A DNA stretch of 27,188 nt from Spirochaetota bacterium. GTDB lineage: Bacteria > Spirochaetota > UBA12135 > COTS27. The stretch spans positions 1 to 27,188 of the forward strand of contig JAUXHF010000002.1 of assembly GCA_030621685.1 (NCBI GenBank). The letters run 5' to 3'. Under the pieces are notes generated by a model. The model was not told the DNA's origin. It searched no databases and worked only from the letters and a program-made list of their open reading frames with translations. The position numbers and the translations under genes are program-made. Each line of letters opens with the position of its first letter. Within the stretch, counting starts at the first letter, position 1. Positions 7,642 to 16,369 of the stretch are shown here, piece after piece.

Positions 7642-10600
7642 ATGATAAAGAAAAAACCCTGGACTAGCTTTGCAGACTTAGCTGGCGATCCTTCAGTAAA
7701 AGCAGCTAAGCAAAGAGAATTCCCCGTGGGGGCTAGCCGGCTTCCTGTATCGAGCAGGGAAGCTGGAGACTTGAGCGATATAAAAAAGACGAAGGAAGGC
7801 GAGGGAGTTTCGCGGCGTAACTTCCTAAAGCACATGGCAGCGCCATTAGCGCTGACGGGCCTTAGTTTAAGTGGTTGTGCGGCCATTCGAAAGCCGCTTA
7901 AAAAACTGTATCCTTATGCTAATGGCCAGCCGGAGTATCTTCTGCCCGGCAAACCCATATATTTTGCTAGCGCCTCTTCTTTAAGAGAAGAAGTGACGGG
8001 GCTGCTTGTTAAAAATTATGAGGGCGGGCATCCTGTAAAAATAGAGGGCAACCCGCTGTTTCCCGAGAACGCTGGCAAAACCACAGCTTTCCAGCAGGCA
8101 GAAATTTTAGATCTTTACGACCCCGATAGATATAACTGGCCGCTGAAACAAGGCTTGCGTTTTGATAGGGCTATGGATGAATGGATGGACATGGCCTTTC
8201 AAGATAGCTATGCCGGTGAGGGCACAGCGCTTATTTACTCGCATAGCCCATCGCCAAGTTATTATCGTTTGCTCAAAGAACTAAAAGAGCGTTATCCTTT
8301 GCTTCGTAGCTATCGTTATGACGCAATTAATAACGATGCCATCTACGAGGGGATAAAGCTGGCCACGCTTGAGCGAGCCTTGCCCATGCCCTTGTATGAA
8401 CATGCCGATGTGATTGTTTCGCTTGGCGGTGATTTCCTTGGTCTTGAAACGGGGAATTTAGCTGCGGCTGCCGAATTTTCAAAACGGCGCAACCCCGAAA
8501 AAAACATGAATCGCTTGTATCAATTTGAAAATAGTTTCAGTCTTACGGGGGCTGCTGCCGATCATCGTTTTCTTGTTAAGGCTTCTAATGTTGAACTTTT
8601 GGCCTATGCTTTTTTGATAGAACTTTATCGGGTGCAAACAAAAGGAATTCCTAAGAAACTGATAACCTTGCTTAGCAAAAAGCTAAATAAGTCTTTTGAT
8701 GTTTTAAAAACAGAGCAAGCCTTTTTAGTGGTGCCAGAGCTTGTGCAGGACATGCTCATGCATGCTGGTCGTTCGCTGATGGTGGCCGGCGCCGAGCAGC
8801 CACCTTTGGTTCATGCTTTGGTGTTTTACATCAACCAGCTCTTGCGTGCTCCGGTGAAATACTATGCTAGCCCTTTCGATTCTGCTTCGCATCCAGAGCT
8901 ACAAGAAACCAGCCATGCAGCCTTGCTGCGGCTTCGTGATGATTTACAAGCAAAGAAGATTAACCATGCTGCCTTTCTCGATAGCGATTTATTTTATAAA
9001 GCGCCACATGCTTTTAACTTCCCCGAACTTTTTAAGGGCGTAAATACGCTTTCTTTGGCTTTAAAAACAGAAAAAACAGCCAAAGCCTCTCAGTATGTTC
9101 TGCCTTTACTGCATTTCTTAGAAGATTGGGGAGACTTGCTGGGGCATAAAGGAGCTTTTGCCGTGCAGCAGCCCTTATTGCAGCCCTTGCATGATGGCTC
9201 GCGCTCGCGTATTGGGTTTTTGAATAAACTGCTTGGAAGCAGTGGCAGGCCAGCGGAGAGCAGAAAGACGGTACGGGCTACTTTGGCTGTTTCTGAAAGA
9301 GCGTTTAAAGGCTTGCTGAATAGCGGCTTTGGAATGCGTGTTAGGTCGCCTAAGAAAGTTAGCATGGCTATCGATAAGTTTATTTTTAACATTGAAAAGG
9401 GCCAAATTCCGCTTAAAGAAGCTTTTACAGGTGTAGAGTTAAGTGTGCGCGCCGATTACAGTGTATACGATGGACGCTATATTAATAACGCATGGCTACA
9501 AGAGCTTCCCGATCCCATTACGAAAATTACTTGGGAAAACGTGATCATGCTCTCTTATGCTGATTCGTTGAAATACGATATAAAATCTTATGATGTGCTG
9601 CGGCTTACTTTAGCAGGACAAACCGTAGAGGGCCCTGCATGGATAACGCCCGGGCAGGCAGCAGGCTCGGTAAGTGTGCGGCTTGGCTATGGACAAACAG
9701 AGAGCGGAGACATTGCTGAAGGCAGTGGTTTTTCTGTGGGAAATATGCTTTCCAGTGAGCATGCAGGCTTCTTTTTTGAAGGGCTTGTCTTGGAGAAAAC
9801 TGGAGAAAAGTCGCTTGTGGCCTCTGTGCAAGATCACTGGAAAGTTGATGATGAGCTTTTTACCGGGGGCGTTTCCAGTAACAGCCAAAACGATAGACCC
9901 TTATACCGCCATGCCGATTTAGAAGAGTTTAAAAAACATCCGAAGTTTGCTGCTGAAGAGGTAGAGATACCCAAGCTCCCGGCCTATCATGATAGGGTAT
10001 TGCAGCTGGAAAAAAGAATAGCCAAGCGCCGCGAGCATGGCCTTCCCGAAGATCAAAGCGAAGGGCTTTCCATCTTCCAAGACCCCAAGTATGTCGGCGA
10101 ATATCAGTGGGCTATGACCATCGATCTTGCTAGCTGCATTGGCTGTAATGCCTGCACCATAGCCTGTCAAGCAGAGAACAATATACCAGTAGTGGGTAAA
10201 GAAATGGTGCTGCGTGGCAGAGAGATGCATTGGATAAGATTGGATAGGTATTTTGAAGGCGACCCTGAAAACCCTAAGCCTCTTATTCAGCCGGTAAACT
10301 GCATGCAATGCGAGCAAGCACCTTGCGAGCAAGTTTGTCCTGTAGCCGCCACCGTGCATAGCGATGAAGGCCTTAACGACATGGTTTATAACCGATGCAT
10401 AGGCACTCGCTTCTGTTCAAACAACTGCCCTTACAAGGTAAGACGCTTCAATTTTTTTGATTACCATGGTCGCTCTGAGCATTCGCAAAAACGATTGAGT
10501 TCTCATGTCTTTGATGTTTTTCGCGAGCCTAAAGAATCGCTTAAAATGGTTTTTAACCCTGATGTAACCGTGCGCATGCGCGGCGTTATGGAAAAATGTA

Positions 10601-10881
10601 CTTACTGCGTGCAGCGAATTAATGCAAAGCGCATACAATCTCGTAATGAAAAACGTTCTCTTGTTGATGCCGAAATCCAGACGGCCTGCGAGCAAGTCTG
10701 CCCCACCTCGGCTATTACTTTCGGCGATATTCTTAACAAGAAAAGCCGCATAGTAAAACTTAAGAAAAATCCGCGTAATTATAGTTTGCTTGGCGAATTA
10801 AATACACGCCCGCGCACTACCTATTTGGCGGCTGTTGATAATCCCAATACAAACATGCCCGCTCGCTATGGAAATGGCTAA
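7642..10881 (+). CDS. actB: ACIII subunit ActB, fused molybdopterin-oxidoreductase-like and ferredoxin protein
   Basis: The protein has 1079 residues, the usual size for the fused form. After a cytosolic-type lead (WTSFADL near the start) comes a twin-arginine motif SRRNFLK (57-63) and a lipobox ending at Cys79 (LSGC). This suggests Tat export and lipid attachment. Residues about 90-770 resemble the molybdopterin oxidoreductase fold (VKIEGNPLFPENAGKT, LDLYDPDRYNWP) but lack the N-terminal Fe-S cysteines, as in other ActB proteins that hold no molybdenum. From 832 the ferredoxin part carries CIGCNACTIAC, CMQCEQAPCEQVCP, CIGTRFCSNNCPYK, CTYC and CEQVCP, consistent with several Fe-S clusters. 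It receives electrons from quinol at the ActC interface. Confidence 0.96.
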   Translation: MIKKKPWTSFADLAGDPSVKAAKQREFPVGASRLPVSSREAGDLSDIKKTKEGEGVSRRNFLKHMAAPLALTGLSLSGCAAIRKPLKKLYPYANGQPEYLLPGKPIYFASASSLREEVTGLLVKNYEGGHPVKIEGNPLFPENAGKTTAFQQAEILDLYDPDRYNWPLKQGLRFDRAMDEWMDMAFQDSYAGEGTALIYSHSPSPSYYRLLKELKERYPLLRSYRYDAINNDAIYEGIKLATLERALPMPLYEHADVIVSLGGDFLGLETGNLAAAAEFSKRRNPEKNMNRLYQFENSFSLTGAAADHRFLVKASNVELLAYAFLIELYRVQTKGIPKKLITLLSKKLNKSFDVLKTEQAFLVVPELVQDMLMHAGRSLMVAGAEQPPLVHALVFYINQLLRAPVKYYASPFDSASHPELQETSHAALLRLRDDLQAKKINHAAFLDSDLFYKAPHAFNFPELFKGVNTLSLALKTEKTAKASQYVLPLLHFLEDWGDLLGHKGAFAVQQPLLQPLHDGSRSRIGFLNKLLGSSGRPAESRKTVRATLAVSERAFKGLLNSGFGMRVRSPKKVSMAIDKFIFNIEKGQIPLKEAFTGVELSVRADYSVYDGRYINNAWLQELPDPITKITWENVIMLSYADSLKYDIKSYDVLRLTLAGQTVEGPAWITPGQAAGSVSVRLGYGQTESGDIAEGSGFSVGNMLSSEHAGFFFEGLVLEKTGEKSLVASVQDHWKVDDELFTGGVSSNSQNDRPLYRHADLEEFKKHPKFAAEEVEIPKLPAYHDRVLQLEKRIAKRREHGLPEDQSEGLSIFQDPKYVGEYQWAMTIDLASCIGCNACTIACQAENNIPVVGKEMVLRGREMHWIRLDRYFEGDPENPKPLIQPVNCMQCEQAPCEQVCPVAATVHSDEGLNDMVYNRCIGTRFCSNNCPYKVRRFNFFDYHGRSEHSQKRLSSHVFDVFREPKESLKMVFNPDVTVRMRGVMEKCTYCVQRINAKRIQSRNEKRSLVDAEIQTACEQVCPTSAITFGDILNKKSRIVKLKKNPRNYSLLGELNTRPRTTYLAAVDNPNTNMPARYGNG

Positions 10882-10916
10882 GCAATGAGCTTGGTAAAAT
10901 AGTCCATGAAGCCAGA

Positions 10917-10983
10917 GCTAAATTAGAACGCTAAATTAAATTATGACGCTAAGCCAAATCGGAATGCTAAACTACATTAGAAC
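10917..10983 (+). repeat. Degenerate ~18-nt tandem repeats between actB and actC
   Basis: Units begin GCTAA at 10917, 10930, 10948 and 10966. The first is 13 nt and the other three are 18 nt each (for example GCTAAATTAAATTATGAC and GCTAAGCCAAATCGGAAT). The units differ from each other, so the array is old or loosely conserved. The sequence around the actB stop (GGCTAAGCAATGAG) resembles the units. No reading frame depends on it. Confidence 0.65.
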
Positions 10984-11022
10984 ACTACATACCTAAGTGG
11001 AGAAAAAGAAAAAAAATACGCT

Positions 11023-12429
11023 ATGAGCCAAGATACCAGCGATTCAGTAGCCCTGCCAAGGCTAGTTAGTGGCAATCCTAGTTTTAGTGATATAGCTAGG
11101 GATGTTACAGCGCCAACAAGTGGCACTCCGCCAAGTTGGTGGGTTATTGCCTTCGTGGCTGCTATGAGTCTTCTTATGCTGTATGGCGTAAGTGTTGTTT
11201 GGCTGGTTTGGGAAGGCGTGGGCGTATGGGGCGTTTCGCATCCTGTGGCATGGGGTTACGGCATTATTAACCTAGTTTGGTGGGTTGGCATTGGGCATGC
11301 TGGCACCTTAATCTCGGCTGTTTTATTTCTTTGCCGCCAGCGCTGGCGTACCTCCATCAATCGCTTTGCCGAGGCGATGACCTTATTTGCTGTTGTTTGC
11401 GCCTTGCAATTTCCCGCCTTGCATACCGGAAGACCTTGGGTGGATTACTTTATGATACCTGTGCCTAATCAAATGCTTTTATGGCCGAACTTTCGTAGCC
11501 CTTTGCTTTGGGATCTCTTTGCCTTTAACACGTATCTTCTTGTCTCGCTCCTATTTTGGTATGTGGGCCTCGTGCCAGATTTAGCCGTGATGCGAGATAG
11601 GGCAAAAAAGGGTATCAGCAAAATTCTGTATGGAGTATTTGCTTTGGGCTGGCGCGGCTCGGCGCGGCATTGGATAAACTATGAACGGGCCTATCTTATC
11701 TTAGCGGGCATTGCCACGCCGCTTGTGCTTTCGGTGCATAGTGTGGTTAGTTTTGACTTTGCGGTCTCGCAGCTTCCGGGTTGGCATACTACTATTTTCC
11801 CGCCTTACTTTGTAGCCGGCGCTATTTTTTCGGGCTTTGCCTTAGTGGTGACGCTCTTGATTATAGCCAGAGAGGTCTACGGCTTCAAGCAGTTTGTTAC
11901 GCTGTATCATATAGATACGATGAATAAGTTTTTGCTGGCTACAGGCTGCATGGTCGGCTATGCCTATTCCATAGAATTTTTTATGGCATGGTACTCTGGG
12001 AATGAATTTGAACGCTTTGCCTTTGTCAATAGAGCCTTTGGTCCTTACGCATGGGCGTATTGGATTATGTTTTGTTGTAATGTTTTTGTGCCACAGCTTT
12101 TTTGGATAAAAAAACTACGGAGAAATATTGCTGTTGCCTTTGTTATTTCCATCTTGATAAATATTGGCATGTGGTTTGAGCGCTTTGTTATTATTGTTAC
12201 CTCGCTGCACAGAGACTTCCTGCCAGCCAACTGGGGTTACTATATTCCTACATGGGTGGATATTACCATGTATCTTGGCACCTTTGGTCTTTTCTTTACC
12301 ATGTTTTTAACCTTCCTAAGGTTCTTGCCCATGATAGCCATATCTGAAATTATGGGAATTATGGATAAGGCTAATCCCCATCATGCCTCATATAAAACCG
12401 ATGAAAATGCTACTAAACAAAATGTTTAA
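11023..12429 (+). CDS. actC: ACIII subunit ActC, NrfD/PsrC-like quinol-binding membrane protein
   Basis: The protein has 468 residues with ten hydrophobic spans, matching the NrfD/PsrC family as found in alternative complex III. Typical stretches include GIGHAGTLISAVLFL, ALHTGRPW, GIATPLVLSVHSVVSFDFA and FERFVIIVTSLHRDFLP. This subunit is integral to the inner membrane and holds a quinol-oxidation site next to the ActB Fe-S chain. A role in proton translocation has been proposed for the family. The start ATG at 11023 has only a weak purine-rich leader. It follows actB after 141 bases that contain the GCTAA repeats. Confidence 0.96.
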   Translation: MSQDTSDSVALPRLVSGNPSFSDIARDVTAPTSGTPPSWWVIAFVAAMSLLMLYGVSVVWLVWEGVGVWGVSHPVAWGYGIINLVWWVGIGHAGTLISAVLFLCRQRWRTSINRFAEAMTLFAVVCALQFPALHTGRPWVDYFMIPVPNQMLLWPNFRSPLLWDLFAFNTYLLVSLLFWYVGLVPDLAVMRDRAKKGISKILYGVFALGWRGSARHWINYERAYLILAGIATPLVLSVHSVVSFDFAVSQLPGWHTTIFPPYFVAGAIFSGFALVVTLLIIAREVYGFKQFVTLYHIDTMNKFLLATGCMVGYAYSIEFFMAWYSGNEFERFAFVNRAFGPYAWAYWIMFCCNVFVPQLFWIKKLRRNIAVAFVISILINIGMWFERFVIIVTSLHRDFLPANWGYYIPTWVDITMYLGTFGLFFTMFLTFLRFLPMIAISEIMGIMDKANPHHASYKTDENATKQNV

Positions 12430-12590
12430 AATTATAGAATCCTGTTTGTATAGTATAAAAGTGGCTGGTTATAAACATGCCTTTGTTGAAAAGCCGATAA
12501 ACTTTTAAATATTGAGCAGGAAGTAAAACTGTAAATTAGAAAATTAAATCTTTGGCTTGGCGGCTACAGAAAATAAAAACCTTGAACGCT

Positions 12591-13169
12591 ATGGAAGACA
12601 GTAAAGAGCAGATAGAAGAAAGCAGGGCGGAAGGGAAGATTGTAGCGGGCATGGCTGCCTCTTTTGAAAACCCCAAAGAGCTATTGGGCGCTGCCTCGGC
12701 TTTTCGCAAGGCAGGCTATCAAAATTTCGATACGCATAGCCCCTTCCCTATTCACGGCATGGATAAAGCGATGGACATCCATGATTCTCGCTTGGGTTGG
12801 ATTGTTATTACGTGTGCTATATTGGGGGGATTAGGTGGCTATGCTTTGCAGGTCTGGGCGGCAGCCGCGGCCTATCCGCTTCTTATTAGCGGAAAGCCTT
12901 ATATTTCTACCGAGGCTTTCGTGCCTATTACCTTTGAGCTGATTATTTTAAGTTCTGCCTTTTCTGTTGTTATTGGCATGTTCATGCTGAATGGGCTACC
13001 AAAATTCAGCCATTCTTTGTTCACGCACACATCGTTTTATCGTGCTTCTTACGATAGGTTTTTTCTTAGCGTGGCAGCAGAAGACCCCCAGTTTGATGCC
13101 ATCAAAACGAAGTCTCTTATGAAGGCTATGGGCGGCGAAGCCATAGAAATCCTTTACGACCAACCTTAA
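12591..13169 (+). CDS. actD: ACIII subunit ActD (DUF3341 membrane protein)
   Basis: The protein has 192 residues from ATG at 12591. The frame is open to a TTG at 12552, but the extra residues are not typical, so I prefer the ATG. A soluble N-terminal part (GKIVAGMAASFENPKELLGAA...FDTHSPFPIHGMDKAM) is followed by two spans (about 68-95 and 110-133) and a cytosolic tail ending EAIEILYDQP. The DTHSPFPIHG stretch is characteristic of ActD. The subunit helps hold the complex together; it has no cofactor motif. It lies 25 bases before actE. Confidence 0.93.
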   Translation: MEDSKEQIEESRAEGKIVAGMAASFENPKELLGAASAFRKAGYQNFDTHSPFPIHGMDKAMDIHDSRLGWIVITCAILGGLGGYALQVWAAAAAYPLLISGKPYISTEAFVPITFELIILSSAFSVVIGMFMLNGLPKFSHSLFTHTSFYRASYDRFFLSVAAEDPQFDAIKTKSLMKAMGGEAIEILYDQP

Positions 13170-13194
13170 TGGCTGCTTTTTTGAGGAAGATAGA

Positions 13195-14064
13195 ATGAAA
13201 CTTTGTGTAAAGAAGAGCTTGAAGATGAGCCGAGGCGTAACTGTAACCTCGGGTGCTATGGGCATGGGCTTAAAGAATAAAAACAAAAATTTCCGAAAAG
13301 ACAGAGCAGGGCTTATTTTCTTAATAGCATTAGGAATAAGCATGGCGTTTTTCCTTTCATCTTGCCGGGGGAATTTCTCAAAAGAAAGGCCGATACATCC
13401 CAACCCCAACATGGATATACAGCCCAAATTTCGGGCGCAATCACAGAAAATTGAAGTGCCAGAAGGAGTCTTGCCTTTTGGGGTAGATACAACATCGCAA
13501 AATAAAGCTTTCCAAAAAAGCGATGCTCGCTTGTTTTTTGGATTAGACCTAGCAGGAAATTATATTGATTCAAAATCTGAAGAATATCTTAGCTTTGTAG
13601 CGGCCTCCATCAACCAAACTGAATTCCCTGATAATATTACTTACACAGAGCGCATTCCGCTAGCAGTAACGAAGGAGTTAATTTTTCGTGGCGAACAGCA
13701 ATTTAATATTTATTGCGCAGCTTGCCATGATAGAGTAGGCACGGCAAAGAGTATTATTATAGAACGTGCCTTAGGCTTTCCTCGCCCTCCAGATTTATCC
13801 GATATGGTGGTTATGTCCATGAGCGATGGTGAAATATTTAACATCATTAGCCATGGCAGAAGAACGATGCCTAGCTACTCTTTGCAGGTAGCCGCAGAAG
13901 ATAGGTGGTCTATAGTCTCCTATATTCGAACCTTGCAGGTAGCGCGTAACGCTGCGCTATCTGATGTGCCGCCAGCGCAGCGGATTTTACTGATTCGTGA
14001 GCGAAAGGAGTATCTTGAAGCAACAGCAGCAGAAGAAAAAACAGCAGAAGAAATAGCTAAGTAG
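13195..14064 (+). CDS. actE: ACIII subunit ActE, monohaem cytochrome c lipoprotein
   Basis: The protein has 289 residues. GAGGAAG at 13183-13189 is a good ribosome binding site for ATG 13195, giving an unusually long basic lead before the hydrophobic signal (about 38-55) and lipobox LSSC (Cys57). The motif HPNPNMDIQPK after the signal is typical of ActE. The haem c motif is CAACH (174-178) and a likely Met ligand is M225 (RRTMPSY). The C-terminus is Ala/Glu-rich. It is a periplasmic lipoprotein that takes electrons from the complex, probably to the oxidase. A 410-base gap, unusual for this operon, separates it from actF. Confidence 0.95.
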   Translation: MKLCVKKSLKMSRGVTVTSGAMGMGLKNKNKNFRKDRAGLIFLIALGISMAFFLSSCRGNFSKERPIHPNPNMDIQPKFRAQSQKIEVPEGVLPFGVDTTSQNKAFQKSDARLFFGLDLAGNYIDSKSEEYLSFVAASINQTEFPDNITYTERIPLAVTKELIFRGEQQFNIYCAACHDRVGTAKSIIIERALGFPRPPDLSDMVVMSMSDGEIFNIISHGRRTMPSYSLQVAAEDRWSIVSYIRTLQVARNAALSDVPPAQRILLIRERKEYLEATAAEEKTAEEIAK

Positions 14065-14474
14065 CTTTAATACGTGAGGGCGGATAAAAACTTACTAGAA
14101 GAGAAGTAAAAGTACCCTCCGGCTTACAAGGATATAGGTTAGGTGGTGGTGCTAAAATAAAGAAAGACATAATGGGGATACTAAGCAAAATAGTAGAGAA
14201 AATAATGTATCTGCTGACAACTCCAATAGGGGAGCTGGCAGGTACTCTTCATGCATTTGATGTTATTACTTTAATATGGATATCTGTACCTATAATTGTT
14301 GCTAAGGTTTATGATTATGGCGATTATTCATGCTTTAGTTATGATAGCTAATTACAATTGAAAAAAGGCAACACGGGCAACAAAAAGCAAGAAAGCAAGA
14401 AATATACTTGAAAAACGAAGCAGTTTCTACTAAAAAAATTATAAAATTTAAGCCATACCTATTACCTATTACCT
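14065..14474. other. 410-base gap between actE and actF
   Basis: This is the longest gap inside the respiratory block. Apart from a possible 59-codon ORF (14172-14351), it holds AT-rich sequence with no clear hairpin terminator. It ends with two copies of ATTACCTAT just before the actF start codon (ATACCTATTACCTATTACCTATG). It could contain a secondary promoter for actF and the oxidase genes. Confidence 0.5.
14172..14351 (+). CDS. Possible 59-residue small membrane protein between actE and actF
   Basis: The frame runs from ATG at 14172 to TAA at 14349-14351. It starts MGILSKIVEKIMYLLTTPIG and has one hydrophobic span (about 29-45: FDVITLIWISVPIIVAK), with positive residues on both sides, and an acidic, Tyr-rich tail (YDYGDYSCFSYDS). 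There is a weak purine stretch (AAAGAAAG) just upstream. The placement in the act operon makes a small accessory subunit of ACIII or the oxidase conceivable. I recognise no family, and a chance frame is also possible. Confidence 0.4.
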   Translation: MGILSKIVEKIMYLLTTPIGELAGTLHAFDVITLIWISVPIIVAKVYDYGDYSCFSYDS

Positions 14475-15905
14475 ATGAACGCAGATATTAAGGAAGAAAA
14501 AACAGAAAAAGGGCCAGAACATGGCCTGGAGCTGGAGTCCAAAGCGGGCAAGCGGGCGGCATATTATTTGGATGCAAAAAAACTGCAGAAGCCGGCCCTG
14601 GCGCTTATTATCTTGGGGCTGCTCCTTTTAAGCACGGCCTTTCTTGGTTTCTTTTTCGATGAAAGCTGGGGAAGCCGCGGCGGCGGCGGTCATGCCATCA
14701 TGTTGCCATCGGCTGAATTAAATTCACAAAGCCCAGCAGATGCAGGCGCCGGTGCTAATGGAGAGGATGCGCTGCCGGTGTATCAAGCTGCTTCAAGCTC
14801 CAGTCAAGCAGAAATGGGGATGGCTGATTCGAAATCGAAATTTTTCGCTGTCTATCTTTTCTCGTATGTTTTTTTTATGAGCCTGACGATTGGTTGTTTA
14901 TTTTTTGTTATTTTGCAGCATCTTACCCGTTCGCAGTGGTCGGCGGCTCTGCGGCGCATTCCCGAGAGTTTTCTGCCAGTGTTTCCTTTCTTGGCGCTCT
15001 TGTCTTTGCCCATCTTGTTTTTTGGCATGTCATCGCTGTATCATTGGACCGATGCGGCAGCCGTAGAGACAGATGTTCTTTTGCAGGCGAAAGCGCCATA
15101 TTTGAATAATACGTTTTTTTATCTTCGTTTTGCGTTGTACATGCTGTTCTTCATTCTTATTTCTCGTTTTTATTATAAAAAATCGGTGGCACAAGATACA
15201 GATGGCAGTCATAAACATACACGAATTATGCAAAAAGCCTCCCCGCTTGCTACCTTATTCTTTGCTCTGATAACTACATTTTTTTCCTTAGATATGCTTA
15301 TGTCTTTAGATCCGCATTGGTATTCAACTATTTTTGGAGTATACTTTTTTGCTGGTTCTATGCTAGGGGCTTTGTCGCTTATTATTTTGGTGCTACTGGT
15401 ATTACGCGTTTTCGGATGGCTGAAACAAGAGGTGAATAAGGAACATTATCACGATTTAGGAAAATTACTGTTTACTTTCAATTTGTTTTGGTCCTACATT
15501 GCTTTTTCTCAATATATGCTTATTTGGTATGCCAATATCCCTGAAACCACTTTGTTTTTTATTAAACGTTTGAATGGAAGCTGGAAGGAAATTAGCATTC
15601 TCTTGCTTGTGGGGCATGTTTTTATTCCCATACTAATTTTGGTTTCTAGGAACGTAAAAAGAAACCTTGGCAGTTTAGGCTTTTTTGCTTTTTGGATAAT
15701 GCTTATGCATGCTTTAGATCTGTATTGGATTATCATGCCCAATACAGATGTTTTGGATGTCAACATAGGGTTTTCCGATATGCTTGTTTTCTTCGGCATG
15801 GCTGCTATGTTTTTTGGAGTTTATATACTTATTCTTTGTAGGCATGCCATTATGCCAATTAAAGATCCATATCTTAAAAATTCTTTAGATTTTGAAAATG
15901 CTTAG
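14475..15905 (+). CDS. actF: ACIII subunit ActF, polytopic membrane protein
   Basis: The protein has 476 residues and about ten hydrophobic spans. The N-terminal 38 residues are charged; span 1 is about 39-61. It is followed by a long low-complexity periplasmic loop (about 62-120) with a Gly run (SRGGGGHAI) and Ala/Gly/Ser-rich sequence. After that comes the typical ActF stretch YLFSYVFFMSLTIGCLFFVI and LTRSQWSAALRRIPE. Later spans include FSLDMLMSLDPHWYSTIFGVY and FSQYMLIWYANIPE, both familiar from the family. ActF is structurally related to ActC and forms the other half of the membrane core. The oxidase genes follow directly. Confidence 0.94.
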   Translation: MNADIKEEKTEKGPEHGLELESKAGKRAAYYLDAKKLQKPALALIILGLLLLSTAFLGFFFDESWGSRGGGGHAIMLPSAELNSQSPADAGAGANGEDALPVYQAASSSSQAEMGMADSKSKFFAVYLFSYVFFMSLTIGCLFFVILQHLTRSQWSAALRRIPESFLPVFPFLALLSLPILFFGMSSLYHWTDAAAVETDVLLQAKAPYLNNTFFYLRFALYMLFFILISRFYYKKSVAQDTDGSHKHTRIMQKASPLATLFFALITTFFSLDMLMSLDPHWYSTIFGVYFFAGSMLGALSLIILVLLVLRVFGWLKQEVNKEHYHDLGKLLFTFNLFWSYIAFSQYMLIWYANIPETTLFFIKRLNGSWKEISILLLVGHVFIPILILVSRNVKRNLGSLGFFAFWIMLMHALDLYWIIMPNTDVLDVNIGFSDMLVFFGMAAMFFGVYILILCRHAIMPIKDPYLKNSLDFENA

Positions 15906-15971
15906 CGGCTAAAATAAGAACTGTTATTTAAAATTTCTTAAGAAAAAAGAAAAAAATAGTATATTAAAGGT

Positions 15972-16349
15972 ATGGACAAAAACCCTATGAGCGAAGCAGA
16001 GAGAGATAATCCTAAGAATATTGATGCTGATGCAAAAACGCCAAGCCATGAAACAATCTTAGTAGAAAAAGATGTCTTGCAAGCGCAAGGGCTGTTTGTT
16101 GTTGCCGCTTCCTTCACGATGTTTCTTGTGTTCGCTATGTTTTTAACGTATTATTTGTTTTCTGGCTACCGCGATTTTCTGGTTAAGCAAGATATAGCTG
16201 TGTCGTCTAACGTAGAGCTTACCCAGCTGCGTGCCTATGAAACAGAAGAGCTTAGCAGCTATGGTTTTGCCGATGAAAAGAAAACAAGGGTTCGCATTCC
16301 GTTAAAAAATGCGGTTGATGAAGTTATCGCCAGCTATAAAAAACGTTAA
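15972..16349 (+). CDS. Small single-span protein of the ACIII/oxidase cluster
   Basis: The protein has 125 residues. A hydrophilic N-terminus is followed by one span (about 40-65: LFVVAASFTMFLVFAMFLTYY) and a short outer domain with TQLRAYETEELSSYGFADEK then TRVRIPLKNAVDEVI. The 'L-SYG--D----VRIP---A---V' pattern is one I associate with small proteins encoded between actF and the oxidase genes in other ACIII operons. Their role is not established; assembly or docking of the oxidase is a guess. ATG at 15987 is an alternative start. It lies 20 bases before the SCO gene. Confidence 0.8.
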   Translation: MDKNPMSEAERDNPKNIDADAKTPSHETILVEKDVLQAQGLFVVAASFTMFLVFAMFLTYYLFSGYRDFLVKQDIAVSSNVELTQLRAYETEELSSYGFADEKKTRVRIPLKNAVDEVIASYKKR

Positions 16350-16369
16350 CTATAAATTTTAGAAAGAAC

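Noticed and set aside
9919..10359. 146-codon minus-strand frame
   Set aside because: It lies opposite the conserved ferredoxin part of actB and has no family features.
10917..10983. Possible CRISPR array
   Set aside because: Units are 18 nt, contiguous and degenerate, with no spacers and no cas genes nearby.
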